Below, piece after piece: positions 1 through 10,185 of a stretch of 64,000 nucleotides of DNA. The DNA is from Chitinophaga pinensis (GTDB lineage: Bacteria > Bacteroidota > Bacteroidia > Chitinophagales > CAMDFR01). The position numbers were made by a program, and so were the translations under genes. How positions within the stretch are numbered: position 1 is the stretch's first letter; every line of letters starts with the position of its first letter. The stretch is taken from contig CAMART010000005.1 in NCBI GenBank assembly GCA_945860705.1, forward strand, positions 62,001-126,000, read 5' to 3'. The notes beneath the pieces were generated by a model. The model was not told the DNA's origin and searched no databases. It saw only the letters and a program-made list of their open reading frames with translations.

Positions 1-1
1 A

Positions 2-3000
2 CTTTCTATAAAAATAGTAGACAATAATAATAATGGAAAACTAGAAGCTGGAGATTTCTTTGTGTTTTATGCAGAAGGGTCTACAGTATGGAGTTATGAT
101 AATGTGTCTAATTTATTTGTTCATAGCAAAAATTTATATAGTTACAAAGCGTTTTATTTTATCACAACAAATAGAGGTACTAGAAAGTCTTTTTCTACAC
201 AAGCTTCTACTGTAGGGGGCACTCCTATATCTAGTTTTGACGACTACGCATTTTTTGAGGATGAAAGAAATAACTTACTAAAATCTGGTAAATTATGGTA
301 TGGCGAAAAAATGAGTAATGTAAATAATGTACTGACTTATAATTTTGATTTTCCAAATATAGATGGTAGTGAACCCTTTAAAGTAAGGTCTCATATAGCA
401 GCTCGTTCTGTACTTGCAAATACACAAGTAAGTTTGAGTATCAATAGTGTCAATTTTCTTACTCATAATGTAGGTGTAGTACCAGGTACATATACAGCAG
501 ATTTTGCAGCAAATAATTTAGCTACAGCTTCTAGGAATATAAATACTAGTGCAATAACAGCTACTTACAATTTTTCAAATCCAGATAATAGTGCAAATGC
601 ATGGATAGATTATTTAGAAATAAATGCCCGTAGACAATTGTCTTTTACTAATAAATACATGCTTTTTAGAAATAGTAGAAATATTTCCGCAGGAGCAATA
701 TCGAAGTTTCAGTTAAGCAATGCAGGATCAAATATTGCAGTTTGGGATATTACTGATATGTTTGATGCAAAAGATCAACAAGTTAATCTTGTAGGAAGTA
801 CTTTAGAATATTCACTTACAACACCGATTATTAGAGAGTTTGTAGCTGTAGATATGAATGCTATTTCTACTTTGAGTCTTCCAAGTTTTGTTGAGAAAGT
901 AAACAATCAAGACTATCATGCAGTGGCAAGTAGCCATCCAGACATGGTCATTGTGGTATCAAATGAGCTAAGTAGTTATGCTACATCCTTAGCAAATTTC
1001 CATCAAACAAGAGATGGCCTGTCTGTATCTGTAGTGAATACTCCTCAGCTTTATAACGAGTTTTCTGGCGGTATCAGCGACCCTACAGCTATAAGAGATT
1101 TTATGAAAATGCTCTATGAGTCTGCAGGAAGTGACCCAGCTCTATTACCCCAATATCTTTTGCTATACGGAGATGCTTCATATGATCCACAGACTGGAAG
1201 GTCTCAAACAGAAAACACGTTGATTCCTACTTATGAAAGTGTAAATAGTTTATCACCTGTTGGCTCATACTGTTCAGATGATTTTTTTGCATGTTTAGAT
1301 GATGTAGAAGGTGCTGATATGAGTTCAAGTGGCAATATCATGGATATAGCAGTAGGAAGACTAGTGGCAAGAAGTGCATCAGACGCACAAGGAATAAATA
1401 ATAAGATATTTAATTATGTAGCTCCTGCTTCTTATGGTAACTGGAGAAACTCTGTTTCATTTATAGCAGATGACGGAGATAGCGAAACGCATATAGCAGA
1501 TGCTAATAACGTTTCGAATAATATGGCGTCTAGATATCCTGTCTATAATATCGATAAAATATATTTAGATGCTTATCGCATGGAATCTACGCCAGCTGGT
1601 AATAGATATCCTGATGTAAATAATGCTATTCAAAATAAATTATTTCAAGGTTCATTAATCGTAAGTTGGGTAGGTCACGGAGGTGTTCAAAACTGGGCTC
1701 ACGAGCGTATTTTTGATGTGTCAGATATAGAAGGACTTAGAAATTTTGATAGGCTACCACTTTTCTTTACAGCAACTTGTGATTTTAGTAAATTTGATGA
1801 AGAAGGCATCACTACAGCTGGTGAAAAACTTTTGCTTAATAGCCAAGGTGGTGCTATAGGTCTTGTTACTACTGTGAGATTGGTCTATTCATATGCAAAT
1901 AGCGTTTTAAATAATGCATTTTTTAATAGAGTGTTTGAGCCATATGCTGGTAGAAATCCTACTATGGGTGAGTTAGTAATGGAAACAAAAAATCTTATGA
2001 CAGATGCTGTTAATACTAGAAAATTTACCTTGCTTGGAGATCCTGCACTCACACTTGCCTATCCAGAATTCAACGTAGTCACTACTGAGCTAAATAATCA
2101 ACCTATTGCTGGTAATATAGATACTATGAAAGCATTGAAATTTATTACTATAAAAGGAGAAGTAAGAGACCTGTCAAATAATAAAATGAGTAGCTTCAAT
2201 GGTACAGTATTTCCTACAGTATTTGATAAAAAACAAACTATTACAACATTAGGCAATGGCACTAATAGACCTTATACTTTTAGCCTACAAAAAAATGCGA
2301 TTTTCAAAGGTAAAGCTACAGTTACCAATGGTGAATTTACATTCTCATTCTTAGTTCCAAAAGATATTGATTATAGTATTGGCAATGCAAAAATAAGCTA
2401 TTATGCAACAGACAATTCTACAGATGCACACGGATATACGTTTGATGCCTACGTAGGTGGAGTGGCTGATTCATTTGGAGCTGACGATGAAGGTCCTACT
2501 TTGAGAGCATTTATGAACGATGAAAAATTTGTTTTTGGTGGTACTACAAATGAAAACCCTATTTTACTAGTAAAGTTATTTGATGATAATGGAATAAATA
2601 CATCAGGAACAGGTATTGGGCACGAGATTACAGGTGTGCTTGATGCTGATGAAAAAAATAAATTGTTTTTAAATGATTTTTATGAAGGAGAAACGGATAA
2701 TTATAAGAAAGGTACCGTAAAGTATCCATTTCATAATCTCACAGAAGGTAAACATACTCTAGAAGTGAAAGCTTGGGATACTTATAATAATAGTGCGAAA
2801 GCCTATACGGAATTTATAGTAGCAAAAACACCTAAAGTTGCTTTGAGTCATGTACTCAATTATCCAAATCCATTTACTACTAGTACAAATTTTATGCTCG
2901 AGCATAATAGACCTGGTGAAGAAATAAGCATTGTGATACAGATATTTAGTCCATCTGGTAAAATAGTGAAAACTATACACGAAACAAGACAAACAGAAGG

Positions 3001-3142
3001 ATACAGAATAGATGATATTCACTGGGATGGTAGAGATGATTATGGAGATAAGATAGGAAAAGGAGTGTATATTTACAAGGTAAATTTAAAAACTTCTGAA
3101 GGAAATGCACATCAATTTGAAAAATTGGTGTTATTACAATAA
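2..3142 (+). CDS. porU: Type IX secretion sortase PorU (5' end outside window)
   Basis: Gingipain-type (peptidase C25) protease of the type IX secretion system. In known systems PorU sits on the cell surface, removes the C-terminal sorting domain of cargo and attaches the cargo to lipopolysaccharide. The frame is open from base 2, before the first possible internal start (GTG at 62), so the gene begins upstream; 1046 residues are visible. The catalytic histidine lies in GHGG near base 1675 and the cysteine in TCDF near 1785. The last 90 residues form a sorting-type domain (NYPNPF, then GKGVYIYKV). porV follows after 26 bases, the porU-porV order known from other Bacteroidota. Family assignment is firm. 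Confidence 0.93.
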   Translation, partial: LSIKIVDNNNNGKLEAGDFFVFYAEGSTVWSYDNVSNLFVHSKNLYSYKAFYFITTNRGTRKSFSTQASTVGGTPISSFDDYAFFEDERNNLLKSGKLWYGEKMSNVNNVLTYNFDFPNIDGSEPFKVRSHIAARSVLANTQVSLSINSVNFLTHNVGVVPGTYTADFAANNLATASRNINTSAITATYNFSNPDNSANAWIDYLEINARRQLSFTNKYMLFRNSRNISAGAISKFQLSNAGSNIAVWDITDMFDAKDQQVNLVGSTLEYSLTTPIIREFVAVDMNAISTLSLPSFVEKVNNQDYHAVASSHPDMVIVVSNELSSYATSLANFHQTRDGLSVSVVNTPQLYNEFSGGISDPTAIRDFMKMLYESAGSDPALLPQYLLLYGDASYDPQTGRSQTENTLIPTYESVNSLSPVGSYCSDDFFACLDDVEGADMSSSGNIMDIAVGRLVARSASDAQGINNKIFNYVAPASYGNWRNSVSFIADDGDSETHIADANNVSNNMASRYPVYNIDKIYLDAYRMESTPAGNRYPDVNNAIQNKLFQGSLIVSWVGHGGVQNWAHERIFDVSDIEGLRNFDRLPLFFTATCDFSKFDEEGITTAGEKLLLNSQGGAIGLVTTVRLVYSYANSVLNNAFFNRVFEPYAGRNPTMGELVMETKNLMTDAVNTRKFTLLGDPALTLAYPEFNVVTTELNNQPIAGNIDTMKALKFITIKGEVRDLSNNKMSSFNGTVFPTVFDKKQTITTLGNGTNRPYTFSLQKNAIFKGKATVTNGEFTFSFLVPKDIDYSIGNAKISYYATDNSTDAHGYTFDAYVGGVADSFGADDEGPTLRAFMNDEKFVFGGTTNENPILLVKLFDDNGINTSGTGIGHEITGVLDADEKNKLFLNDFYEGETDNYKKGTVKYPFHNLTEGKHTLEVKAWDTYNNSAKAYTEFIVAKTPKVALSHVLNYPNPFTTSTNFMLEHNRPGEEISIVIQIFSPSGKIVKTIHETRQTEGYRIDDIHWDGRDDYGDKIGKGVYIYKVNLKTSEGNAHQFEKLVLLQ

Positions 3143-3168
3143 CTTTGTTAATTATTATATAAAAGGAT

Positions 3169-4407
3169 ATGAATATTAGAAAATCAATTTTAGGTTTGAG
3201 CATAGTAGGTACACTACTATTGAGTCATAATGGGGATGCTCAAACCACTAGAAACGGACAGACTTTGACTGTAAATACAGTAACCACCTCAGTGCCATTT
3301 GTAAGAATAGCACCTGATGCAAGAGCTGGTGGAATGGGTGATGTAGGAATAGCTACTGCACCAGATATGAATAGTATATTTCAAAATGCTTCTAGATTAG
3401 CTTTTGTACAAGGAGATTATGGAGTAGCGATACATTATACACCGTGGCTAAGAGCATTAGTAAATGATATCAATATGGTTACTATCAATGGATATTAAAA
3501 AATAAAAAAGAAACAATCAATAGGATTAGGATTGAGATATTTTTCTCTTGGTCAAATAACATTTACTGATAATACAGGACAAACGATAAGAGATTTCAGA
3601 CCTTATGAAATGGCTGTAGATGGGCACTATGCAAGAGCATTGAGCAAAAATTTTGGAGTAGGAGTAGGTCTTAGATTCATATACTCAAATTTAGCTAATA
3701 ATATCACACCTCAAGGAGGAGAGACTATCAGACCTGGATATGCAGGATCTGGAGATTTGTCGTTTTACTACAAACAACCTATCAAGTTAGGTAAAATGAA
3801 TTCTGAGTTAAGTTTAGGATTGGCACTTACCAATATAGGAAGTAAAATCACTTATACTAACTCATCTCAAAAAGACTTTATCCCTACAAATCTAGGTTTT
3901 GGTTTTGGTTATAAAGTTGAAATAAACGAACAAAATAGCATTGGTATTTATTATGATCTTAACAAACTTATGGTTCCTTCTCCAGATGGGTCTCCAAATG
4001 ATTCTACAAGAAGAGGTACGAGTGTTGTGAAAGGTATGTTTACTTCATTTAATGATGCACCAGGCTGGTCAGATGCAAGTGGCAATTATGTAAAAGGTTC
4101 TAGGTCAAAAGAAGAATTGAGAGAATTGATGCATGGTATTGCTCTTGAATATTGGTATGCTAAATTGTTTTCAGTTAGAGCAGGTTATTTCTACGAGCAT
4201 CCTACAAAAGGTGCACGTCAATTTTTAACTTTAGGTGTAGGTGTGAAATATTCTATTTTTGGATTAGATTTTTCATATTTAGTTCCTACTTCTACAGTGA
4301 AAAATCCATTAGACAATACACTCAGATTTTCTTTATTGTTTGATTTTAATAAGTCTGCAGCAGATCCATTATTTAAAAAGAAAACTGAAGTAGCTCCTAC
4401 TCCATAA
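3169..4407 (+). pseudogene. porV: Type IX secretion outer-membrane protein PorV, interrupted by an in-frame TAA
   Basis: PorV is the outer-membrane beta-barrel that brings cargo to PorU. A signal peptide (about residues 1-24) is followed by the family's conserved start of the mature protein (PFVRIAPDARAGGMGD). After TINGY at 3481-3495 the frame meets TAA at 3496-3498, then continues without a shift as KIKKKQSIG and through the rest of the barrel to TAA at 4405. Reading through gives 412 residues, close to normal PorV length. As I recall the family, this spot normally reads GYYK, so one base (TAT or TAC to TAA) explains the stop. It may be a sequencing error, a real recent null mutation or a readthrough site. 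The sequence alone cannot decide between these. Confidence 0.85.
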
Positions 4408-4431
4408 TTATTTCTTAAAAATATAAATTTT

Positions 4432-4466
4432 AAAAAACGCATATAGATATTTATATGCGTTTTTTT
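4432..4466 (+). terminator. Rho-independent terminator after porV
   Basis: A 14-base arm AAAAAACGCATATA pairs with TATATGCGTTTTTT around a six-base loop, and the 3' arm runs straight into a T tract. It lies 25 bases after the porV stop and closes the porU-porV unit. Confidence 0.85.
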
Positions 4467-4492
4467 ATGATGCTTTATTCATTCATTATATA

Positions 4493-4500
4493 TAGTTTTG
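4493..4500 (+). promoter_or_regulatory. Bacteroidota-type -7 box (TAGTTTTG)
   Basis: Matches the TAnnTTTG consensus of the major Bacteroidota sigma factor. It ends 7 bases before the GTG start at 4508, so the transcript would begin within a few bases of the start codon. No clear -33 TTG at the normal distance was seen. Confidence 0.55.
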
Positions 4501-4507
4501 TAGACTT

Positions 4508-6991
4508 GTGAAATCAATTTTATATTCCTTCATTATTTTATTTTTATGTTTTACTACGTATGCCCAAAATACTGTAGTGAGAGGAACTGTAGTCGATGCC
4601 AAAACTAAAGAAGCCGTACCATTTGCAAATGTAGTTTTTAAAGGAACACGAATAGGAGCTATAGCAGATATCAATGGTGTTTATTTATTGACTTCAAGCC
4701 AAGCTAGTGATAGTGTTATTGTCACATACTTAGGTTATAGACCTCAAACTATAAAAATCAAAAAAAATACAACACAAGAAATCAATTTTGAGCTACAAGA
4801 TATAGGGCAAGATTTAGGAGAAGTAACTATAAAAACAAAAAGAAAAGATAAGAAAATTCCAAAAGATACTACTGCATACATGCTCTATCAAAAAGTAGTA
4901 GATAATAAACCAGTGAATAATCCTAGCAGTATTAATTCATACAAGTTTGAGTCCTATACCAAAATGGAAATGGATGTGATTAATATTGGCAAAGGTTGGA
5001 AAAAACTTATTTGGATGTTTAAACCATTTAGGTATTTTTTCTCTTTTGAAGATTCGCTAGAAGATGGTACTAAATATGTGCCCGCTCTTATTAGAGAAAA
5101 ACTCAGTACTATTTCCTATAATAAATTACCAGAAAAAAAACAGGAAGTAGTTCATGCTAGTAAGATATCTGGAATACAAAATAATTCAATTAATACAATA
5201 GCGGAATTTCAATTAGATGAAATAAATATTTATGACAATGTGATATTGATAGCTGGAAGATCTTTCATAGCTCCATTTTCACCTATAGCTAGAGGTACTT
5301 ATAAATATTTTCTCAATGACACACTGAGTATTAATGGACGTACATCCTACTTGTTAAAGTTTGCACCTATTAGCCTCGAAGACCTAGCATTTACTGGTAA
5401 TGTATGGGTAGATTCAGCTACATATGCCATACAAAGTGTTTTGATTTATCCCAATCCAAAGGTAAATTTAAATTTTATTACCGACTATAAAATCAGTCAA
5501 ACATTTATTCAAGCTAATACAAAACAATGGATAGTAAAAGATGAAAAAATAGAAGCATTGGTTACACTTTTTGACAATAGAAAAAGTATTGCAGGATATG
5601 TACGTAAAACTAACAATAGAAAAGATATAGCAGTAGATCTTCCATTTGATACAAAAAATTTTGAAGGGGACAAACTAAAATACGATACTGCACATAATGT
5701 AAAAAGTGATGAGTATTGGGCCTCCAAAAGGTTTGAGCCACTAGTGAAGAGAGAACAAATGATATACGAAGCTGTAGATTCTATGCGAAGAACCAATACA
5801 TTCAAACGTTTTGAATGGGCTGCATATTTAGTTACCTCTGCATATTTCAGAACAGGTGCAGTAGAGTTTGGAAGGTTTTATACTTTCATAAGTAGAAATA
5901 GTATAGAAGGATGGCGACCAAAATTTGGATTTAGAACCACCAATGAGTTTAGTAAAAGACTCATGTTTCAGGGGTATATAGCCTATGGGCTCAAAGATAA
6001 ACAGTGGAAATATGAAGCACTAGCTATGTACAATCCAAAAACTAAAAATGAAAAGTGGTTTCAAATCACATTAGCTACAAGATATGACTTGAATATTCTT
6101 GGTCAAACGGAAGGACTTTTTGCACCTGATAATTTTTTCTATATTTTTAGAAAAACACCTCTAGTAAAAATGATGAAAATCAGAGAAACAGTTTTTACCT
6201 TTGAAAAAGAAGTGACACAAGGTTTAAATTTGAATTGCTCTTTATCTTATAGAAGATTTTTTGCAACACCAGGAGTTTTAGATTTTACATATAAAGATGG
6301 GAGTAATCTCAAGTCTATTCCAGTTTTTACAGATGTACCTTTACAGCTAGGTATTAGATATAGCTTTGATGAAATATACCTAAAAAAAACAATTGGTAGA
6401 GCATTTGTAGCGAGTAAGTATCCAGTTTTGTCATTAGAATATACTATGGCTGTAAAAGATGTAGTTGGCTCTGATTATACGTACCAAAAATTTGATTTTC
6501 TCCTGAGACACAGGTTTCCTAGTCCTATAGGATTCACCAAGTATAGAGTGTATGCTGGGCTCATATTAGGTACTGCTCCATATCCACTGCATTTTCTTAC
6601 TGCAGGAAATACGGGTTTTATTTTTAATCATAAAAATTATAATCTTCTCAGAGATTTTGAGTTTGCAAGTGATAAATATCTAGCACTTTGGTTTGAACAT
6701 CATTTTGATGGATTTATTTTTAATAAGATACCCTATTTTAGTAAATTGAAATTAAGAGAAGTTTTATGTTTTAAGGGGCTTTGGGGAGGTATGTCTGAAA
6801 AAAACAGAAGAACATTAGAGCTTCCTAAAGATTTATTAATACCTAGTCCAATTCCATATATAGAGTGTGGTTTTGCTATTGAAAATATAGCTAAAATACT
6901 TCGAGTAGATTTTATTTGGAGAGCTACATATAGAGATTCGCCAGGAGCTCCAAAATGGGGTATAAAGTTTAGTTTTGTACCTTCTTTTTAA
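4508..6991 (+). CDS. DUF5686 family outer-membrane protein with carboxypeptidase-regulatory-like domain
   Basis: The 827-residue product has a signal peptide (residues 1-20, ending in TYAQ) and a CarboxypepD_reg-like beta-sandwich (about 23-97, with VRGTVVDAKTKEAVPFANV and the DINGVY turn). A long DUF5686 body follows, typical of Bacteroidota outer-membrane beta-barrel proteins. The final residue is phenylalanine (FSFVPSF), as is common for barrel proteins. The start is GTG: it lies directly after a promoter box and directly before the signal peptide, and no ATG fits. It is a single-gene unit. The cellular role of the family is not established, and transport or signalling at the outer membrane is only an inference. 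Confidence 0.85.
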   Translation: MKSILYSFIILFLCFTTYAQNTVVRGTVVDAKTKEAVPFANVVFKGTRIGAIADINGVYLLTSSQASDSVIVTYLGYRPQTIKIKKNTTQEINFELQDIGQDLGEVTIKTKRKDKKIPKDTTAYMLYQKVVDNKPVNNPSSINSYKFESYTKMEMDVINIGKGWKKLIWMFKPFRYFFSFEDSLEDGTKYVPALIREKLSTISYNKLPEKKQEVVHASKISGIQNNSINTIAEFQLDEINIYDNVILIAGRSFIAPFSPIARGTYKYFLNDTLSINGRTSYLLKFAPISLEDLAFTGNVWVDSATYAIQSVLIYPNPKVNLNFITDYKISQTFIQANTKQWIVKDEKIEALVTLFDNRKSIAGYVRKTNNRKDIAVDLPFDTKNFEGDKLKYDTAHNVKSDEYWASKRFEPLVKREQMIYEAVDSMRRTNTFKRFEWAAYLVTSAYFRTGAVEFGRFYTFISRNSIEGWRPKFGFRTTNEFSKRLMFQGYIAYGLKDKQWKYEALAMYNPKTKNEKWFQITLATRYDLNILGQTEGLFAPDNFFYIFRKTPLVKMMKIRETVFTFEKEVTQGLNLNCSLSYRRFFATPGVLDFTYKDGSNLKSIPVFTDVPLQLGIRYSFDEIYLKKTIGRAFVASKYPVLSLEYTMAVKDVVGSDYTYQKFDFLLRHRFPSPIGFTKYRVYAGLILGTAPYPLHFLTAGNTGFIFNHKNYNLLRDFEFASDKYLALWFEHHFDGFIFNKIPYFSKLKLREVLCFKGLWGGMSEKNRRTLELPKDLLIPSPIPYIECGFAIENIAKILRVDFIWRATYRDSPGAPKWGIKFSFVPSF

Positions 6992-7084
6992 ATAGTAAAA
7001 AAAAATTCAACAATTCTTTGTATTCATTGTTATTAGTTATAATTTTGAACTATAAATTTTATCCATTCATTTAATCCATTTTTT

Positions 7085-8374
7085 ATGTCAGATAACGCAA
7101 TCTTAAATATCGAAGGCAAAGAGTACAATCTACCAATACACAAAGGAACAGAAGGAGAGTTAGCATTAAATATTTCTAAACTAAGAGATGAGTCTCAATA
7201 CATCACTTTGGATCTTGGATATAAGAATACTGGCGCTACTACAAGTAAAATTACTTTTTTGGATGGAGAAGAAGGAATATTAAGACATAGAGGATATTCT
7301 ATAGAAGACTTAGCTGAAAATTGTACGTTTTTAGAAGTTGCTTACCTTCTTATAAAAGGGAATTTACCAAATGTAGAAGAACTAAGTACATTTCAAAATA
7401 CCATATCTAGACATACACTTGTACATGAAGATGTGAAACTGATGTTGAATGCATATCCTACAGGTGCGCACCCAATGGGAAAATTGATGGCTGTGATGGC
7501 GTTAATGTCTTCATTTTATCCAGATAGTTTAAATCCACATAGTCAAGAAGATGATTTTGCTGTTACTATGAATAGATTATTAGCAAAAATGCCTACTATT
7601 TGTGCTATGATACACAAACACAGTGTAGGACATCCAATGGTTTATCCTACTAATAATCTAAACTATGTAGAAAATTATTTGAAAATGACTTTTGGTCATA
7701 TCACAGAAGAATATGAATGTGATCCAGTGATTTCTGACGCAATGAATAAATTATTAATCTTACATGCAGACCACGAGCAAAATTGTTCTGCTTCTACTGT
7801 AAGAATGGTAGGTTCATCACATGCAAACTTATATGCATCTATCAGTGCAGGTATAGCAGCTCTTTGGGGTCCACTGCATGGTGGTGCCAATCAACAAGTA
7901 TTAGAGATGCTTCAAGAAATAAAAGATTCGGGTATTACACCACAACAACACCTAGATAAAGTTAAAAATAAAGAAGCTGGTGTAAGATTGATGGGCTTTG
8001 GTCATAGAGTATACAAAAACTTTGACCCGAGAGCAAAAATCATCAAAGGTGCTTGTGACAATGTATTGAAAAAACTAGGTGTAAATGACCCATTACTTGA
8101 TATAGCAATGAAACTAGAAGAGATAGCATTGAAAGATGAATATTTTGTATCTAGAAAACTATATCCAAATGTAGACTTTTACTCTGGTATTATCTATAAA
8201 GCATTAGGATTCCCTACTCAAATGTTTACGGTGTTATTTGCACTTGGTAGACTACCAGGTTGGATAGCTCAATGGAAAGAAATGAGAGAGAATAATGAGC
8301 CAATTGGTCGTCCTCGTCAACTATATCTTGGTGAGCCATTAAGACCATTTATAAAAATGAGTGATAGAAAATAA
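7085..8374 (+). CDS. gltA: Citrate synthase (type II, hexameric)
   Basis: Condenses oxaloacetate with acetyl-CoA to citrate, the entry step of the TCA cycle, in the cytoplasm. The length (429 residues) and N-terminal beta domain are those of the Gram-negative NADH-sensitive class. The catalytic triad is visible: His at about 265 in GPLHGGANQ, His at about 307 in GFGHRVYK and Asp at about 364 in VDFYSG. The gene stands alone between a 93-base AT-rich leader and a strong terminator, so it is probably monocistronic. Confidence 0.97.
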   Translation: MSDNAILNIEGKEYNLPIHKGTEGELALNISKLRDESQYITLDLGYKNTGATTSKITFLDGEEGILRHRGYSIEDLAENCTFLEVAYLLIKGNLPNVEELSTFQNTISRHTLVHEDVKLMLNAYPTGAHPMGKLMAVMALMSSFYPDSLNPHSQEDDFAVTMNRLLAKMPTICAMIHKHSVGHPMVYPTNNLNYVENYLKMTFGHITEEYECDPVISDAMNKLLILHADHEQNCSASTVRMVGSSHANLYASISAGIAALWGPLHGGANQQVLEMLQEIKDSGITPQQHLDKVKNKEAGVRLMGFGHRVYKNFDPRAKIIKGACDNVLKKLGVNDPLLDIAMKLEEIALKDEYFVSRKLYPNVDFYSGIIYKALGFPTQMFTVLFALGRLPGWIAQWKEMRENNEPIGRPRQLYLGEPLRPFIKMSDRK

Positions 8375-8396
8375 ATATTAAAAATGCTTAAATATG

Positions 8397-8431
8397 AAAA
8401 GTTACCTATTCGTTAGGTAACTTTTTTTTTA
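8397..8431 (+). terminator. Rho-independent terminator after gltA
   Basis: AAAA plus GTTACCTA pairs with TAGGTAAC plus TTTT around a TTCG-containing loop, followed by a run of T. It lies 23 bases after the citrate synthase stop. Confidence 0.9.
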
Positions 8432-8452
8432 TACTTGTAAAAAATAATTCCA

Positions 8453-9100
8453 ATGAAAAAAATCCTTCTGTCAAAGAAAACTTGGTTGATAGTATTTCTA
8501 TTGATGGTTTCAGTTGTTTATTTTTCTAATAAAATAGTAGAGTGGACGGCAAAGAATTATATCTATAGTGACATAGAAAAAATTCCTTATAAAAAAGTAG
8601 CTGTTGTTTTGGGTACTAGTAAAAAGATTAAATCTGGATATGACAATTATTTTTTTACCTATAGAATAGATGCAGCAGTTGCACTATACAAAGCAGGTAA
8701 AATAAAATACATAATTGTAAGTGGTGATAATCATACAAAAGGCTATGATGAATCAAACGATATGAAACAAGCATTGATAGATAGAGGAGTGCCAGGGAAT
8801 ATTATTTTTTTAGACTACGCTGGATTTAGAACTTATGATAGTATGATACGTTGCAAAGAGATTTTCGGAGAGAATGAAATTACAATTGTGTCTCAACCTT
8901 TTCATAATGAAAGAGCATTGTTTATAGCAAGAAATAAAGATATGGATGCTGTAGCTTTCAATGCGCAAGATGTATCTAAAGGATATGGATTTATGACATT
9001 GATTAGAGAAAAATTTGCCCGTGTAAAATGCATTTTAGATTTATATATTTTTCCTGCTCAAGCACATTTTTTAGGAGATAAAATTGCTATTCCAGAATAG
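8453..9100 (+). CDS. SanA/YdcF-type DUF218 membrane protein
   Basis: A 215-residue protein with one N-terminal membrane helix (about residues 10-28) and a DUF218 domain facing the periplasm. Conserved DUF218 positions are visible: VVLGTSK near residue 50, the YRIDAAVALYKAGK helix, IIVSGDN near 90 and SQPFHNERALFIAR near 142. SanA of E. coli affects envelope permeability (vancomycin exclusion at high temperature). A similar envelope role here is inferred from the family. It stands alone, with a weak TATACTTG promoter-like box at 8430-8437 overlapping the tail of the gltA terminator. Confidence 0.85.
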   Translation: MKKILLSKKTWLIVFLLMVSVVYFSNKIVEWTAKNYIYSDIEKIPYKKVAVVLGTSKKIKSGYDNYFFTYRIDAAVALYKAGKIKYIIVSGDNHTKGYDESNDMKQALIDRGVPGNIIFLDYAGFRTYDSMIRCKEIFGENEITIVSQPFHNERALFIARNKDMDAVAFNAQDVSKGYGFMTLIREKFARVKCILDLYIFPAQAHFLGDKIAIPE

Positions 9101-9104
9101 CGAT

Positions 9105-10184
9105 TTATTTTTTGACTAATTCATTGTAATATTCTAGGTATTTATTTTCCCAAGCTTTTACGGAATATTTATTCTCGATGGTTTTTCTTCCAGCTTTGCC
9201 TAGCAATAATCTTAGTTCTTCATTTTCTATTAATAAAGTAAGTTTGTCGAGCCATTCTTCTTCTGTAGATGCAAGAAATCCATTTATACCTTGTTGTATG
9301 ATTTCTGTATTAACACCTACAGAACTCATAATAGTAGCAATTTCTAGTGACATGTATTGTAGTCCTTTAAAACCACATTTGCCATTTGCCCATTTGTCAT
9401 CAGGTAAAGGCATGATTCCAACATCTATTTCTGAGAGTTGTTCTATTTCTGTTTCTTTATTCCATTTTGTAGATTCCAGATTTAAGCTCGGATAGCTGAT
9501 AGCTCTATCACAAATCATTTTAAAATATATATTTGGAAATTTTTTATACAGTTTTTCTAATGTAGGTAATAAATATTCAAAATGTTTTGCAGTAGTATCA
9601 GTACCTGTCCAGCCTACACAAATTCTAGTTTTTGTTTGTTTATTTTTATTTATATGATAAGTTGTATCTATAGTTGTTGGTATTATTTTTACATTATTAT
9701 TGTATTGTCTGGCATAGTTTGCAAGGTATTCATTTCCTACGGTGATCATATCACAATATCCAATAATTTTTTTTGTTTTATCTGGACTTTTTAAAAATGA
9801 AAATGCTTTATTGCCAGTACTTACATCTAGCAACCAAATAGAGTCATCAAAATCATAAATCAATTTTGCTTTTGATTTGGAAAGTAAATATTCGAAAATA
9901 GTAGAGCCAAATACAAATGCTTCTCTATAGATAAGTATTGCATCATATTTGTTGGCAGATAATACATTTGAAATTCTGATAAAAATATTTTTTAATACTA
10001 CTCTTACTTTTCCTAATATATTCCCAGCACCATAAAAAACCCTATCGTCAGATTCGTTGATGAAATTAGAAAAAGTAATCTCATATCCATTGGTACTTAG
10101 AAAATCTAGATATTGTTCAAATCTAAAACGCTGACCTGGCGATCTATCTTTTCTATGATGTGTAATGATTAGTAATTTTGGCAT
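9105..10184 (-). CDS. Glycosyltransferase family 4-like protein
   Basis: A GT-B fold glycosyltransferase (359 residues) that probably moves a sugar from a nucleotide donor onto a cell-surface glycan or lipid. The N-terminal half has the family's acceptor-side start (LLIITHHRKDRSPGQRFR). The C-terminal donor-binding half shows VGWTGTD, then IMPLPDD, and a KCGFKGLQYMS region with the conserved Glu-type site partly changed (SLEIATIMS). It starts one base after the enoyl-CoA hydratase stop, so the two share a transcript, although no functional link is obvious. Substrate unknown. Confidence 0.8.
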   Translation of the reverse strand: MPKLLIITHHRKDRSPGQRFRFEQYLDFLSTNGYEITFSNFINESDDRVFYGAGNILGKVRVVLKNIFIRISNVLSANKYDAILIYREAFVFGSTIFEYLLSKSKAKLIYDFDDSIWLLDVSTGNKAFSFLKSPDKTKKIIGYCDMITVGNEYLANYARQYNNNVKIIPTTIDTTYHINKNKQTKTRICVGWTGTDTTAKHFEYLLPTLEKLYKKFPNIYFKMICDRAISYPSLNLESTKWNKETEIEQLSEIDVGIMPLPDDKWANGKCGFKGLQYMSLEIATIMSSVGVNTEIIQQGINGFLASTEEEWLDKLTLLIENEELRLLLGKAGRKTIENKYSVKAWENKYLEYYNELVKK

Positions 10185-10185
10185 A

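Noticed and set aside
3496-3498. Reassignment of TAA to an amino acid in this genome
   Set aside because: TAA ends many intact genes here, several followed directly by terminators, and a normal release factor 1 gene is present. The porV stop is a single exception.
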